From the NCBI GenBank assembly GCA_001464665.1, contig LNDP01000024.1, positions 930,001 to 994,000 on the forward strand: DNA of 64,000 nucleotides, written 5' to 3'. The position numbers and the translations under genes were made by a program. The notes beneath the pieces were generated by a model. The model saw nothing but the letters and a program-made list of their open reading frames with translations. It searched no databases and was not told the origin of the DNA. Of this stretch, positions 33,183 to 43,589 are shown piece after piece. Source of the stretch: Acidobacteria bacterium Ga0074141. Lineage in GTDB: Bacteria > Acidobacteriota > Blastocatellia > Pyrinomonadales > Pyrinomonadaceae. How positions within the stretch are numbered: the first letter of the stretch is position 1; each line of letters starts with the position of its first letter.

Positions 33183-35048
33183 CTAATCTTCCTCGTACAG
33201 CTTTTCGATCACCTCAGCGTATTTCTCATCGATGACCCGGCGCTTTACCTTAAGCGTCGGGGTCATTTCTCCGCCCTCGACCGTAAACTCTTCGGTCAAA
33301 AGCGTAAACTTTTTAACGGTCTCAAAGCGAGCGAGGTCCTTGGTCGTCGCCGCGATCTGCCGTTCAAAAAGGTCAAGAATCTTCGGATGCTTCACGAATT
33401 CATCGGGGCCCGAGATCTCAAGCCCTTTATGTTTAGCGTAAGAAACAAGCATGTCAAAGTTCGGAACGATCAGCGCCGCGGCAAATTTCCGCTCGCTGCC
33501 GATGAGCACGGCCTGGCTGACGAACTTCGACATTTTGAGCATCTGTTCGATCGGTGAAGGTGCGATGTATTTCCCGCCCGAGGTCTTGAATAGCTCCTTC
33601 TTGCGATCGGTTATCCGCAAAAAGCCATCCTCATCAATCTCGCCGATGTCGCCTGTGCGGAACCAGCCGTCGTCGGTAAAAGCCTCGCGGGTCGCCTGTT
33701 CTTTTTTGTAATAGCCGAGCATGACGCCCGGGCCGGTAGCTTCGATCTCGCCATCCTCGGCGATGCGCACCTGAAAGTTGCGGATGGGTTTACCGACCTT
33801 GCCAAGCCGAACATCAAAAGGATTGCTCGAAGTAATAACGGGCGAGGTTTCGGTAAGTCCATAGCCCTGCATGATGCTGATCCCGGCGCCGTTGAAGATC
33901 AGATAGATGTCGTCCGAGAGTGCGGCACCGCCCGTGATGCAGAACCGCAGCCGCCCGCCAAAGAAGTCACGCAGCTTCGAAAAAACCAGACGATCCGCAA
34001 GCGAATGTTTGAGCTTTAGCGAGAACGGGACGTTTGCGTCGCCTTCGCTAAGGAGCGCGTATTCCTTCCCAACGGCGATCGCCCAATCAAAGATCTTCTC
34101 TTTCAGCCCGCCGCTTTCGGCCGCTTTGAGTTTCGCCTTGGCATAGACCTTTTCAAAGATGCGTGGCACGCCGACGAGTATGTTCGGCTGCACCTCGGCG
34201 AGGTTTTCGGGCACCTTTTCGATCGATTCGGCATAGTTAACGCACATTCCGTTAAAGATGTAGAGATACATCGCCGAGCGTTCAAAGATATGCGAGAGCG
34301 GCAGGACCGAAAGGCAGGCGTCCGTTGGCGAGAACGAGTACTTTTCACCGGCATCGATCACATTCGAGACGATGCACGAATGCGTAAGCATCACGCCCTT
34401 CGGCTCGCCGGTCGTCCCGCTTGTGTAGATAAGCGTTGCGACGTCCTCGGGGTCCGTTTCGGCTTCGAGCTTTGCCAAAAGCTCCGGCTCGTCGGCGCGA
34501 AGTTCACCGCCGCTCTTTTCAAGTCGCTTAAGGTCGAGGGCCGAATGCTTCTCGGCAGCGGCCGGGTCGAAGAAGATTATGTGCTCAAGCTCAGGACAAT
34601 TCGGCAAAACATCGGCGATCCGCTCGAACGCCTCGGCGGTATCGATGAAGAGCGCCTTCGCCCCGGAATCAATCAAAATGTACTCGACCGAGGCCGGCGA
34701 AAGCGTCGTGTAGATCGGAACGTCGATGACGCCTGCGAATTGGCATCCGGCATCCGAAAGCGTCCAGGAGGGCGAATTGGCCGCGAGAATGGCCGCTCGC
34801 TCGCCCTTCCGCAGTCCAAGCGAATAAAGCCCGAGGGCGATATTCCCGGCCCGCTCGAGCAACTGCTCAGAGGAGATCGAGATCCAGCCTTCCGTCGTGC
34901 GATAACGGAGAGCATCAGGGCGAGTTTTCTTCGCGGCGGCGTACTCGAACAGCCCGCTTAGCGTTCGCGGCTCATCGGGAAAGAGCGGAAGGCCGCGGCC
35001 GGAGTTTCGGCGGGGCGAGTGGATGCCGGTTTCAAGCGAGATCGTCAC
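33183..35048 (-). CDS. fadD: Long-chain acyl-CoA synthetase (AMP-forming)
   Basis: 621 residues of the ANL superfamily. The AMP-binding motif TLIYTSGTTGEPKGVMLTH is followed by QGYGLTETSPV, and GWFRTGDIGEIDEDGFLRITDRKKEL near the hinge, with a C-terminal domain ending in an added tail. It activates long-chain fatty acids with ATP and CoA. The start is GTG at 35048, overlapping the TGA of the TetR gene (GTGA), so regulator and enzyme are one operon, probably derepressed by acyl-CoA. Confidence 0.92.
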   Translation of the reverse strand: MTISLETGIHSPRRNSGRGLPLFPDEPRTLSGLFEYAAAKKTRPDALRYRTTEGWISISSEQLLERAGNIALGLYSLGLRKGERAAILAANSPSWTLSDAGCQFAGVIDVPIYTTLSPASVEYILIDSGAKALFIDTAEAFERIADVLPNCPELEHIIFFDPAAAEKHSALDLKRLEKSGGELRADEPELLAKLEAETDPEDVATLIYTSGTTGEPKGVMLTHSCIVSNVIDAGEKYSFSPTDACLSVLPLSHIFERSAMYLYIFNGMCVNYAESIEKVPENLAEVQPNILVGVPRIFEKVYAKAKLKAAESGGLKEKIFDWAIAVGKEYALLSEGDANVPFSLKLKHSLADRLVFSKLRDFFGGRLRFCITGGAALSDDIYLIFNGAGISIMQGYGLTETSPVITSSNPFDVRLGKVGKPIRNFQVRIAEDGEIEATGPGVMLGYYKKEQATREAFTDDGWFRTGDIGEIDEDGFLRITDRKKELFKTSGGKYIAPSPIEQMLKMSKFVSQAVLIGSERKFAAALIVPNFDMLVSYAKHKGLEISGPDEFVKHPKILDLFERQIAATTKDLARFETVKKFTLLTEEFTVEGGEMTPTLKVKRRVIDEKYAEVIEKLYEED

Positions 35049-35662
35049 TTAACTGCTACACCTCCGAGAAATATCTTTGTTACTTCCGCCGCCATCGGCC
35101 CGAGCGGGTACGAGCGTTTTGAAAGTATCCAATTCGTGACCATTTCATCGAGCGCACCGTAAAAGATCTTTGCAGCGACGACCGGCTTGATGTCCTTTCT
35201 AAAGTCGCCGGCCTTTTGGCCCTCGTCGATGGTCTTTTTGATTATGTCCAGGTACTCTGCAAAGCCCGCACGTGAGAATTCGCTCATAAACTTCGTAGAA
35301 CCGCGAAGCTCTACCTGAAAAACAACGGCAAGATCACGATCAGCCCCGAGCCGCTCAAGGTGCAGTTCCGCGACCCGGCGAAGCTTTTCCGCCGGGCTCT
35401 TGATCGCGGCAAGCTCGCGGAGGCCGTCGCCAATGAATTCCTCCATCGCTCGGTCAAAGATGAAGTGGAGTATCTCCTCTTTGCTCTTGAAATAGAGATA
35501 GACGGTGCCGTCCGCAACCCCGGCCGCCGAGGCAATGTCCGCCACTTTTGAGCTGAAATAGCCCTTCGCGGCAAAGACCTCGACCGCCGCACGGTGGATC
35601 GCGTTGCGCTTATCTGTGACGACCGAACGGGTCGCCGCGGCGTTTTTCTGGTTGCGTGACAT
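35045..35662 (-). CDS. TetR-family regulator, FadR-like
   Basis: About 205 residues from the ATG at 35662; the longer TTG-initiated ORF would begin inside the operator. The N-terminal helix-turn-helix is standard (VFAAKGYFSSKVADIASAAG, then VADGTVYLYFKSKEEIL). The C-terminal domain resembles fatty-acid-responsive TetR proteins such as Bacillus FadR. The gene is upstream of, and overlaps, fadD. A palindrome matching the Bacillus FadR box lies directly upstream, so autorepression relieved by long-chain acyl-CoA is likely. Confidence 0.88.
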   Translation of the reverse strand: MSRNQKNAAATRSVVTDKRNAIHRAAVEVFAAKGYFSSKVADIASAAGVADGTVYLYFKSKEEILHFIFDRAMEEFIGDGLRELAAIKSPAEKLRRVAELHLERLGADRDLAVVFQVELRGSTKFMSEFSRAGFAEYLDIIKKTIDEGQKAGDFRKDIKPVVAAKIFYGALDEMVTNWILSKRSYPLGPMAAEVTKIFLGGVAVK

Positions 35663-35700
35663 TAGACGAAAGAAAGCCGAATCCCAAGCCGGAGCGGGCA

Positions 35701-35722
35701 AATGAATGAACCATCATTCATT
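35701..35722. promoter_or_regulatory. FadR-type operator palindrome
   Basis: AATGAATGA and TCATTCATT form a perfect inverted repeat with a four-base ACCA spacer. This matches the known Bacillus subtilis FadR box (TGAATGA, four bases, TCATTCA). It sits 39 bases upstream of the tetR start, where it would block transcription of tetR-fadD. Confidence 0.8.
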
Positions 35723-35788
35723 TGCAAAAGTACCCTAATTCTCTGGCGGGGTCAACAAATTTCGGTCGAAAGGGTCGTGGATTTGAGA

Positions 35789-35874
35789 TGGCGGAGGGGA
35801 CAGGACTCGAACCTGCAAGCGATCACTCGCGGTAGTTTTCAAGACTACTGCCTTACCAATTAGGCTACCCCTCC
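35789..35874 (-). tRNA. tRNA-Ser (anticodon UGA)
   Basis: Read on the minus strand, the acceptor arm GGAGGGG pairs with CCCCTCC, followed by discriminator G and an encoded CCA. The anticodon stem GTAGT/ACTAC closes the loop CTTGAAA, giving anticodon UGA. The long variable arm (GCGA...TCGC) is typical of tRNA-Ser, and the T-arm contains GGTTCGA. It is not tRNA-Sec, which would have UCA and an extended acceptor stem. Confidence 0.95.
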
Positions 35875-35973
35875 GGCTGTTGCGAGGCGAAATGAGAATA
35901 TAGCGTAAATCCGGCACCGGGACAACCCCAATTGTGGCTGGTCGGATGAACGAAACGCCCGCCGGGCAAAGAA

Positions 35974-36010
35974 AAAAATGTCCGGCTGTTCCCCAACAGC
36001 CGGACTTTTA
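35974..36010 (-). terminator. Strong terminator of redoxin gene
   Basis: GTCCGGCTGTT and AACAGCCGGAC pair perfectly over 11 bases with a CCCC loop. On the minus strand the stem is followed by ATTTTTTTC, and on the plus strand by TTTTA, so it can act both ways. It sits between the redoxin stop and the tRNA gene. Confidence 0.9.
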
Positions 36011-36037
36011 AGGAGTAAAGAGACTGATCTAAGCTCT

Positions 36038-36547
36038 CTAGTCGGAAACAAGTAATTTTTGTATCTGTGCGTCGATGTTCGAAGCCTTGTCGAAACCATC
36101 GGTCCGGTGGCCGATCTTGCCCGAGCGGCTGATCAGGAAGTGCGCCGGATATCCCATGTTCACGCGTCCGCCGGCGTCCATATCGGCAAACTTGAGCAGA
36201 ACACCGAAGCTGTTCGGGATGATGCTGAACGTGAACGGGTTTTTCTTGAGATAGGGCTCGATTCGGGCGTCATTCTCCATCGTCAGTGCAAGAAAGACAA
36301 CATCTTTCCCGCGGTAACGTTCGACGAGCTGGTTCAGCTTCGGGATCTCGCCGTGGCAAACGGCACAGCGGGTTGACCAGAAGGTCATTACGATAACTTT
36401 GCCCTGGAGCTGCTTCGAATCGAAAACGCCGCCTTCGAGCGATTGAGCCGTAAACTCAGGTGCCGCGTTACCAATACGCAACTGCTGCTGCCCGGCGGCA
36501 CCGCCGGCGATCAGAAGCAATGTAAATATTATAGTGGCTAGACGCAT
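36038..36547 (-). CDS. Exported TlpA-like thiol-disulfide redoxin
   Basis: 169 residues. Signal peptide (LATIIFTLLLIAGGAAG) and a thioredoxin fold of the AhpC/TSA-TlpA type: IGNAAPEFTAQSLEGG, then KVIVMTFWSTRCAVCHGEIPKL with the redox pair C-A-V-C, and the cis-Pro region GYPAHFLIS. It probably keeps periplasmic thiols reduced or serves cytochrome c maturation. The neighbours (tRNA, recF) give no specific partner. Confidence 0.9.
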   Translation of the reverse strand: MRLATIIFTLLLIAGGAAGQQQLRIGNAAPEFTAQSLEGGVFDSKQLQGKVIVMTFWSTRCAVCHGEIPKLNQLVERYRGKDVVFLALTMENDARIEPYLKKNPFTFSIIPNSFGVLLKFADMDAGGRVNMGYPAHFLISRSGKIGHRTDGFDKASNIDAQIQKLLVSD

Positions 36548-36706
36548 TGTTTGGGAGACCCAGATGTTTAAATGTCGTTAAAGAACGTTTAACGTCCCTA
36601 CATTTAAATATAAACGGAATGGCTCTAGCTTCCAGAAACTAGCGATTATTTCTCTGATCGTGGGCTCGGAACTCCGAAATTCCGCTGGCGTGCTAAAATT
36701 TAGCCA

Positions 36707-37822
36707 ATGCTGCTCGAGAATCTCGAGGCCCGGGCCTTTCGCAACCTAGCCGGAAATATCGAATGGGGGAATGGACTAAATGTCCTAATTGGCGACAATG
36801 GCCAAGGTAAAACGAACTGGCTTGAGGCGATCTACCTGCTTTCAACGACCCGATCATTCCGGACCGCTAAACTTCAGGAAACAATTCGTTTTGGGGAAGA
36901 ACTGGCGATAGTTCGAGGGCGAGTGCGCCAGTCCGAGGGTATTGCACGTGACCTCCAGGTCACTATAGAGAAGACTATAAAAAGTTTCTCGATAAACGGC
37001 AAGCGCGAAACTCACTCTCGTTATTCAGAGGAAATGCATGCCTTTGTCTTTAATGCCGAAGCTCTTGATGTTGTTCGCGGCCAGCCCGAAGCACGGCGGC
37101 GGTTTCTTGATGAGAGCATCATCGCCGTTCATCCGCCTTTTGTGCAGACATTTCGCGACCTCGCTAGGACGCTGAAGCAGAAGAATGCGTTGCTTCAATC
37201 AATTGCCGAACGCGGCGACCCGCTGGAAAAAGCGGCGGAATTGCTCGACCCCTGGAACGAGCAGCTTATTTCGCTTGCGGCGCGCGTCCACCGCGGGCGG
37301 GTGCGGATCGTCGAAAGGCTCAACGAAGCGCTTGAGAAGCGGCTTTTCGGCAATGAGGAGGTGCAGCTCCGCTATGCGTCGTCGCTTGAGGGCAAAGGCG
37401 ATCTTTCGGACTACGAGGCCCTGCTTACGGAGCGGCTGCGGCTCCGCGTGCAGGCGGAGGTAGCTGCGGGGCGTTCGCTGATCGGCCCGCATCGCGACGA
37501 GCTTGAGATCACGTTTGACGGACACGACATCCGTAAATTTGGTTCTTCGGGCCAGCAGCGAAGCGCAATGCTGGTGCTTTTGCTGGCAAATCTTGAGGTT
37601 TACAACGCCACGCGGGGCGAATATCCGCTCTTTTTGATAGACGATATCGATGCTGAACTCGACTTCAAACGCATCGGCAGCCTGCTCGAGTTTCTCGCGG
37701 GCCGCACGCAGACCTTCGTAACCACCTCGAAAACCGCATTTGTCACTGAATTCGGAGCCTCAGCGGCTGTTTTCAGGGTCGCGGACGGCACCGCAGAAAG
37801 TGCCGCGAATGCCGCCGTTTAA
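36707..37822 (+). CDS. recF: DNA replication/repair protein RecF
   Basis: 371 residues, the family length. The ABC-type SMC-like ATPase has Walker A GDNGQGKT at residues 29-36, the signature motif SSGQQRSA, and Walker B LFLIDDIDAELD. RecF with RecO and RecR loads RecA at gaps. gyrB follows 169 bases later, a conserved order in many bacteria (dnaA-dnaN-recF-gyrB), though dnaA and dnaN are not in this window. Confidence 0.96.
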   Translation: MLLENLEARAFRNLAGNIEWGNGLNVLIGDNGQGKTNWLEAIYLLSTTRSFRTAKLQETIRFGEELAIVRGRVRQSEGIARDLQVTIEKTIKSFSINGKRETHSRYSEEMHAFVFNAEALDVVRGQPEARRRFLDESIIAVHPPFVQTFRDLARTLKQKNALLQSIAERGDPLEKAAELLDPWNEQLISLAARVHRGRVRIVERLNEALEKRLFGNEEVQLRYASSLEGKGDLSDYEALLTERLRLRVQAEVAAGRSLIGPHRDELEITFDGHDIRKFGSSGQQRSAMLVLLLANLEVYNATRGEYPLFLIDDIDAELDFKRIGSLLEFLAGRTQTFVTTSKTAFVTEFGASAAVFRVADGTAESAANAAV

Positions 37823-37973
37823 GGGCACCTGCCCGCTACCCTAAACCCACGCAAAATGTTACAATTAAGTATTGTTTTAGAGGCCTAAAACCTCGCTTAT
37901 TTACCGCATCTTGAACGTAGTGTCTCACACGAAATTTTTAGATCGAAAAAGAACAAAAAACACTTATCTCTAA

Positions 37974-40406
<2,433 letters not shown>

Positions 40407-40410
40407 GCGG

Positions 40411-40760
40411 AAGTTGCGGAGTTGCAGAGTTGCAGTTTGGAGTTCCAGCTTTAGCTGGCTCCGGGAACGCGGGCATCCCTGCCCGCCCGTTCCAAATGCA
40501 CAAGCCTGCACGTTAGTAAGGGCGGTTCATTCAATTCGGATCATCGAAATCTAACAGTCGTCGTAGACGACGCCATTGAGGTAGCCCACGTCGTAAGACG
40601 TGGGTCGCCAGTGAGCGATCTTCGGGAACCGTTGAAGACGGTGGCATTGGAACCGCGAGAATGCCGTCGTCGGAGACGACTCATGGAACGTCGCTACCCT
40701 TTCCCATAACTTACGTTATGGGCTACATTAATGCCGCGGTCTTCGACCGCTTCATTGCTT
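40411..40760. repeat. Cluster of short GTC-NNN-GAC type hairpins
   Basis: The 439-base gap after gyrB holds no gene but at least six small perfect hairpins: GTCGTC-gta-GACGAC (40557), CCCACGTC-gtaa-GACGTGGG (40585), GTCGTC-gga-GACGAC (40666), CCCATAAC-ttac-GTTATGGG (40703), GCGGTC-ttc-GACCGC (40736), and a GC-rich one near 40470 (GCGGGCA/TGCCCGC). Most share a three- or four-base loop and a GTC/GAC neck. A GAGTTGCAGAGTTGCAG direct repeat starts the region and recurs near 42050. The style is that of REP elements mobilised by RAYT transposases. Confidence 0.7.
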
Positions 40761-40845
40761 CAAGACCTCGCCGGCAACACCCTCTACCTTTCCCTCGCCA
40801 AAACCATCTCCGTCGCCACCCGAAAACGAAAGCATCACTCGCGAT

Positions 40846-41812
40846 CTACGATTCCTGAGAAGAGGTAGTAAAGTTACAAGATTTCGGATGATAGCTGTTC
40901 AAAACATTTATTATCTTCTGAGCTACCTCACTGCCGCCATAAGATTTTTCCAAATCATCCAGGTTAACGATGTCCCATTCTTGGGTCGGTGCGTGAACCG
41001 AATATACCTTTACAAATCTAGCCGCTTCGTTTCGTTGATGTTCGTCATCCCATGCCTCGATCTCTTCACGTAAATACTGTAGCCGTTGATGCCAGTCGTC
41101 GTATTTGAAATACCTTCCATTCCTTTTTATTTTAACGGTCGAGAGATCGCATCCGTTGCTGAAAGCGGGGTCTCGAAGATCCGCATTCTCAAACGAAACA
41201 TTTAGCATTTTGTTTTGTTTAGGCTGTCCGAATTCTGAAAAGAACGACTCATGACCATACGTGCCTCTAAACCAGACATCTTCCAATACGCCTTCGAACC
41301 TGCAATTTTCAAATGATGAAGCATTGAAATCAACGCCATTAAGCTTGCAGTTGGTGAACTCGGTGTCGACAAACTCAGCTCTGGTGAAAACAGCCCTTTG
41401 GAAACTGCATCTGTCGAGCGTGCAGGTATTGAACTGCGTTCCTCTGTAACCAATCGCAGACATGCGAAAGTTACAATTCACAAAGACACAGTGTTAAAAA
41501 AATGTTTCCGTGGTCCGAAGCACCTGAGAAATCAGTCTTTTCAAATAGGCAGTGTTCAAAACGATTGGTTTCCAACCAGGAATTAGAAAAATTCGCACGA
41601 GAGAGATCGATATCCCTCAAGAATACATCTTTTACAAGTATTTTATTTGCATCATAGCCTCGGAAATCTATCAGGTCTTTTTCCGTTCGGCCAAACGGCG
41701 TGTGATCAATATTTAACGCACCGCCATGCTTGAAGACATTGAATATTCGTTCACTAGCCCGATCATTTTCTGCGGAAGCTTTCCATCTTGTTATGAGTTG
41801 TTTGACTGACAT
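40846..41812 (-). pseudogene. Pentapeptide-repeat-like protein, frameshifted
   Basis: Two overlapping reading frames on the minus strand, 41812-41471 and 41481-40846, encode the halves of one protein of about 320 residues. The first half ends in FSGASDHGNIF, and the second continues FRMSAIGYRGTQFNTCTLDR with the A(D/N)LxX-like repeats of the pentapeptide superhelix (FTRAEFVDTEF, FENCRFEGV). A one-base shift between about 41475 and 41500, beside a seven-T run, separates them. A C-terminal non-repeat helical region ends near TSSQES. The gene is AT-richer than the chromosome and lies in the accessory patch. A real pseudogene, an assembly error or programmed frameshifting remain possible. Confidence 0.7.
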
Positions 41813-41888
41813 GAAAGATTTGGGGTCGGGCCTGCGATATTGCGATTTTTCCCAACTCGTTGTGCAATTTTAGGCCTTGGGGTGTGAG

Positions 41889-42212
41889 ATGGCAAGAAAA
41901 ATTCGGTTGGAGGTCGAGGGTGGGCTTTATCATTTGATCGTTCGGGGCAACGACCGGAAGGATGCATTTCATTCGCGTGGGGATCACGGGCGGTCTCTCG
42001 CGATGCTCGAAGCGGTCAAGGCGGAATTGCCGGGTTCGGAGTTTCAGAGTTTCAGAGTTGCAGAGTTGCAGAGTTTCAGAGTTGCAGAGGGTGCGGAGCT
42101 GCGGAGTTCGGGATTCAGCTTGTGGTTTGAAGTTCCAGCCTTACAACAAATCAAGACTCGCAATATCGCAGGCCTAAACCCGTGGCTGGCGGCTCTCAGC
42201 GTTCTTTCCTAA
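41889..42212 (+). pseudogene. REP-associated tyrosine transposase (Y1_Tnp), N-terminal remnant
   Basis: The product begins MARKIRLEVEGGLYHLIVRG-N-D-R-K, the standard start of RAYT/IS200-like Y1 transposases. Homology stops after about 48 residues (ML-EAVKAELPG), where a run of GAGTTTCAGAGTTGCAG-type direct repeats begins and encodes low-complexity sequence. The HUH motif and catalytic Tyr are missing, so it cannot be active. Repeat expansion or a recombination event probably replaced the rest. It lies among REP-like hairpins, the expected companions of RAYTs. Confidence 0.75.
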
Positions 42213-42630
42213 CCAATAGAACTTCGCCACCTCCGCAGACCTCGTCAACCGTTGCACCTAGGGTAATAAGCAGTTTGGCTGGCCTCGCACTCGACCGAAG
42301 CCTAACGGGAATGAAAAGAGTAACAGCATTCTCTCGCGAAACGATCAACATATACTTCCCGTCCGCAATATCAGATACCTCAAATCTCCCTTCCGCGTCG
42401 GTTGTAGTCTCGAATATTTCACGCTGTGTATCTTCTTTCGGCGTTACCCTAACGCTCGCTCGATTGGTTACTGATTCCTTGTTAACGAACGAGACGGTGC
42501 CCGAAAGTCTCGGCAAGGTCTTCTGCCCTATTACGCATATGTCTCGGCCAAGCGCTTCGTTCCCCGAGCCGAAGAGCGCAACTACAAATGTCAATACAAA
42601 AATCCAGAGAATGTGCCGTACATTTATCAT
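42196..42630 (-). CDS. Exported carboxypeptidase-regulatory-like domain protein
   Basis: 144 residues. A signal peptide (ILWIFVLTFVVALFGSGNEA) is followed by one beta-sandwich unit of the carboxypeptidase regulatory-like/CNA-B superfamily: LSGTVSFVNKESVTNRASVR, TTDAEGRFEVSDIADGKYML. Such domains are common in Acidobacteriota exported proteins. The function is unknown. Its C-terminal end overlaps the RAYT remnant on the other strand by 17 bases. Confidence 0.75.
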   Translation of the reverse strand: MINVRHILWIFVLTFVVALFGSGNEALGRDICVIGQKTLPRLSGTVSFVNKESVTNRASVRVTPKEDTQREIFETTTDAEGRFEVSDIADGKYMLIVSRENAVTLFIPVRLRSSARPAKLLITLGATVDEVCGGGEVLLVRKER

Positions 42631-42755
42631 TACCTCTTTCCTTCTTCACGCAAGTTCTTGAGCAGTACAACAAAACAAGAATCGCAATTTCGCAGGCCCG
42701 ACCCCGCCGTTGTTACTATGCGCTGTTACTATGTGTTGATCGAATCCCAAGGTTT

Positions 42756-43514
42756 CTATTTCGAAAGGAGTTCAAAGGTCACATATATCTTATCCGAAAC
42801 CGAGATCTTCCCGAGGGCGAAGGTCACGGTACGGGAATAGACACTTGGAGCCGAGAGGTCATTTCGTTCAAAGTCACCGTCGCCCATGCCAGAACCAAAT
42901 CCTGAACCGATTCCGGTTGTATATCCCGGAGTATCCGCGCTTTCCTCACGAATCACGTAGGCGCGTCCGATCTTTTGACCTAACCTCATTGCATAAGATT
43001 CTGCTTTTGCACGGGCGTCATCGATGGCAAGAAGCCGAACTTCCTGTTCGTATTTTTCGAGGTCACTGTTCTCGATACTAATATTCACGATCCGATTGAC
43101 GCCGGCGTCGATCACTTTTGCGAGAAACTCATCGATGCGATCGAGTTGTTTCAAGGTCACAATTATCCGCTTAGAAACTTCGTAGCCGATCACGGTCCCC
43201 CTGCCGCGTGGATCCTTATCGCCTGCTAGACGAGGCACGATAGTAAGTCGATCTGTTTGAAGATCATCATCTGAGATTTCAAAGCTTTTGGTAACGGCAA
43301 GCGTTTTAGCGGCGGCTACATCATTCAGGCGTTTTGCCTCCGCAATGGCGGCATTGGTGGTCACAACTTCGAACGTAAAACTCACCTGATTCGGAGCGAC
43401 CTCAATATCGGCCTCACCGACAACAGATACCGACGGCTGAATAACAACCGTTTGGGAGAATGCCGAAAAACTAAGAGCACATACTGCTAGCAACAGAGTA
43501 CAAATTTTCTTCAT
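42756..43514 (-). CDS. SIMPL domain (DUF541) periplasmic protein
   Basis: 252 residues from the ATG at 43514, where a signal peptide starts (MKKICTLLLAVCALSFSAFS); the longer ORF has no signal at its start. The SIMPL domain (about 35-245) shows VSVVGEADIEVAPNQVSFTF, the LTIVPRLAG strand and DARAKAESYAMRLGQKIGRA. Homologues such as BP26/Omp28 form ring or channel-like oligomers in the periplasm or outer membrane; their task is unsettled. Confidence 0.9.
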   Translation of the reverse strand: MKKICTLLLAVCALSFSAFSQTVVIQPSVSVVGEADIEVAPNQVSFTFEVVTTNAAIAEAKRLNDVAAAKTLAVTKSFEISDDDLQTDRLTIVPRLAGDKDPRGRGTVIGYEVSKRIIVTLKQLDRIDEFLAKVIDAGVNRIVNISIENSDLEKYEQEVRLLAIDDARAKAESYAMRLGQKIGRAYVIREESADTPGYTTGIGSGFGSGMGDGDFERNDLSAPSVYSRTVTFALGKISVSDKIYVTFELLSK

Positions 43515-43589
43515 ATGAAGCCTTAGTAGCGGGACACCTATCAAGGGTTGTATATGGTAGGTGAACGTTGCCGTCGCCTTCACGAACGG

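Larger units (their letters stand above)
41822..42705. mobile_element. Segment bounded by 26-bp inverted repeats, RAYT-associated
   Basis: Positions 41822-41847 and 42680-42705 are inverted copies of one 26-base sequence (core TCGCAATATCGCAGGCC in the right-hand orientation) with one mismatch. A third copy, in the same direction as the right end and sharing TACAACAAA upstream, lies at 42142-42174. The segment contains the RAYT remnant and the gene at 42196-42630. Terminal inverted repeats of this size are unlike IS200/RAYT ends, so this could be a composite of repeat copies rather than one transposon. Confidence 0.5.

Noticed and set aside
35789-35874. tRNA-Sec
   Set aside because: Considered because of the selenoprotein and the long variable arm, but the anticodon is UGA (Ser), not UCA, and the acceptor stem has the ordinary seven pairs.
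40411-40760. CRISPR array
   Set aside because: The hairpins are not identical and spacing is irregular; there is no constant repeat or cas gene.
41822-42705. Conventional IS element
   Set aside because: The transposase is only an N-terminal remnant of the Y1/RAYT type, which does not use terminal inverted repeats, so the repeats are recorded as an unusual structure rather than an IS.
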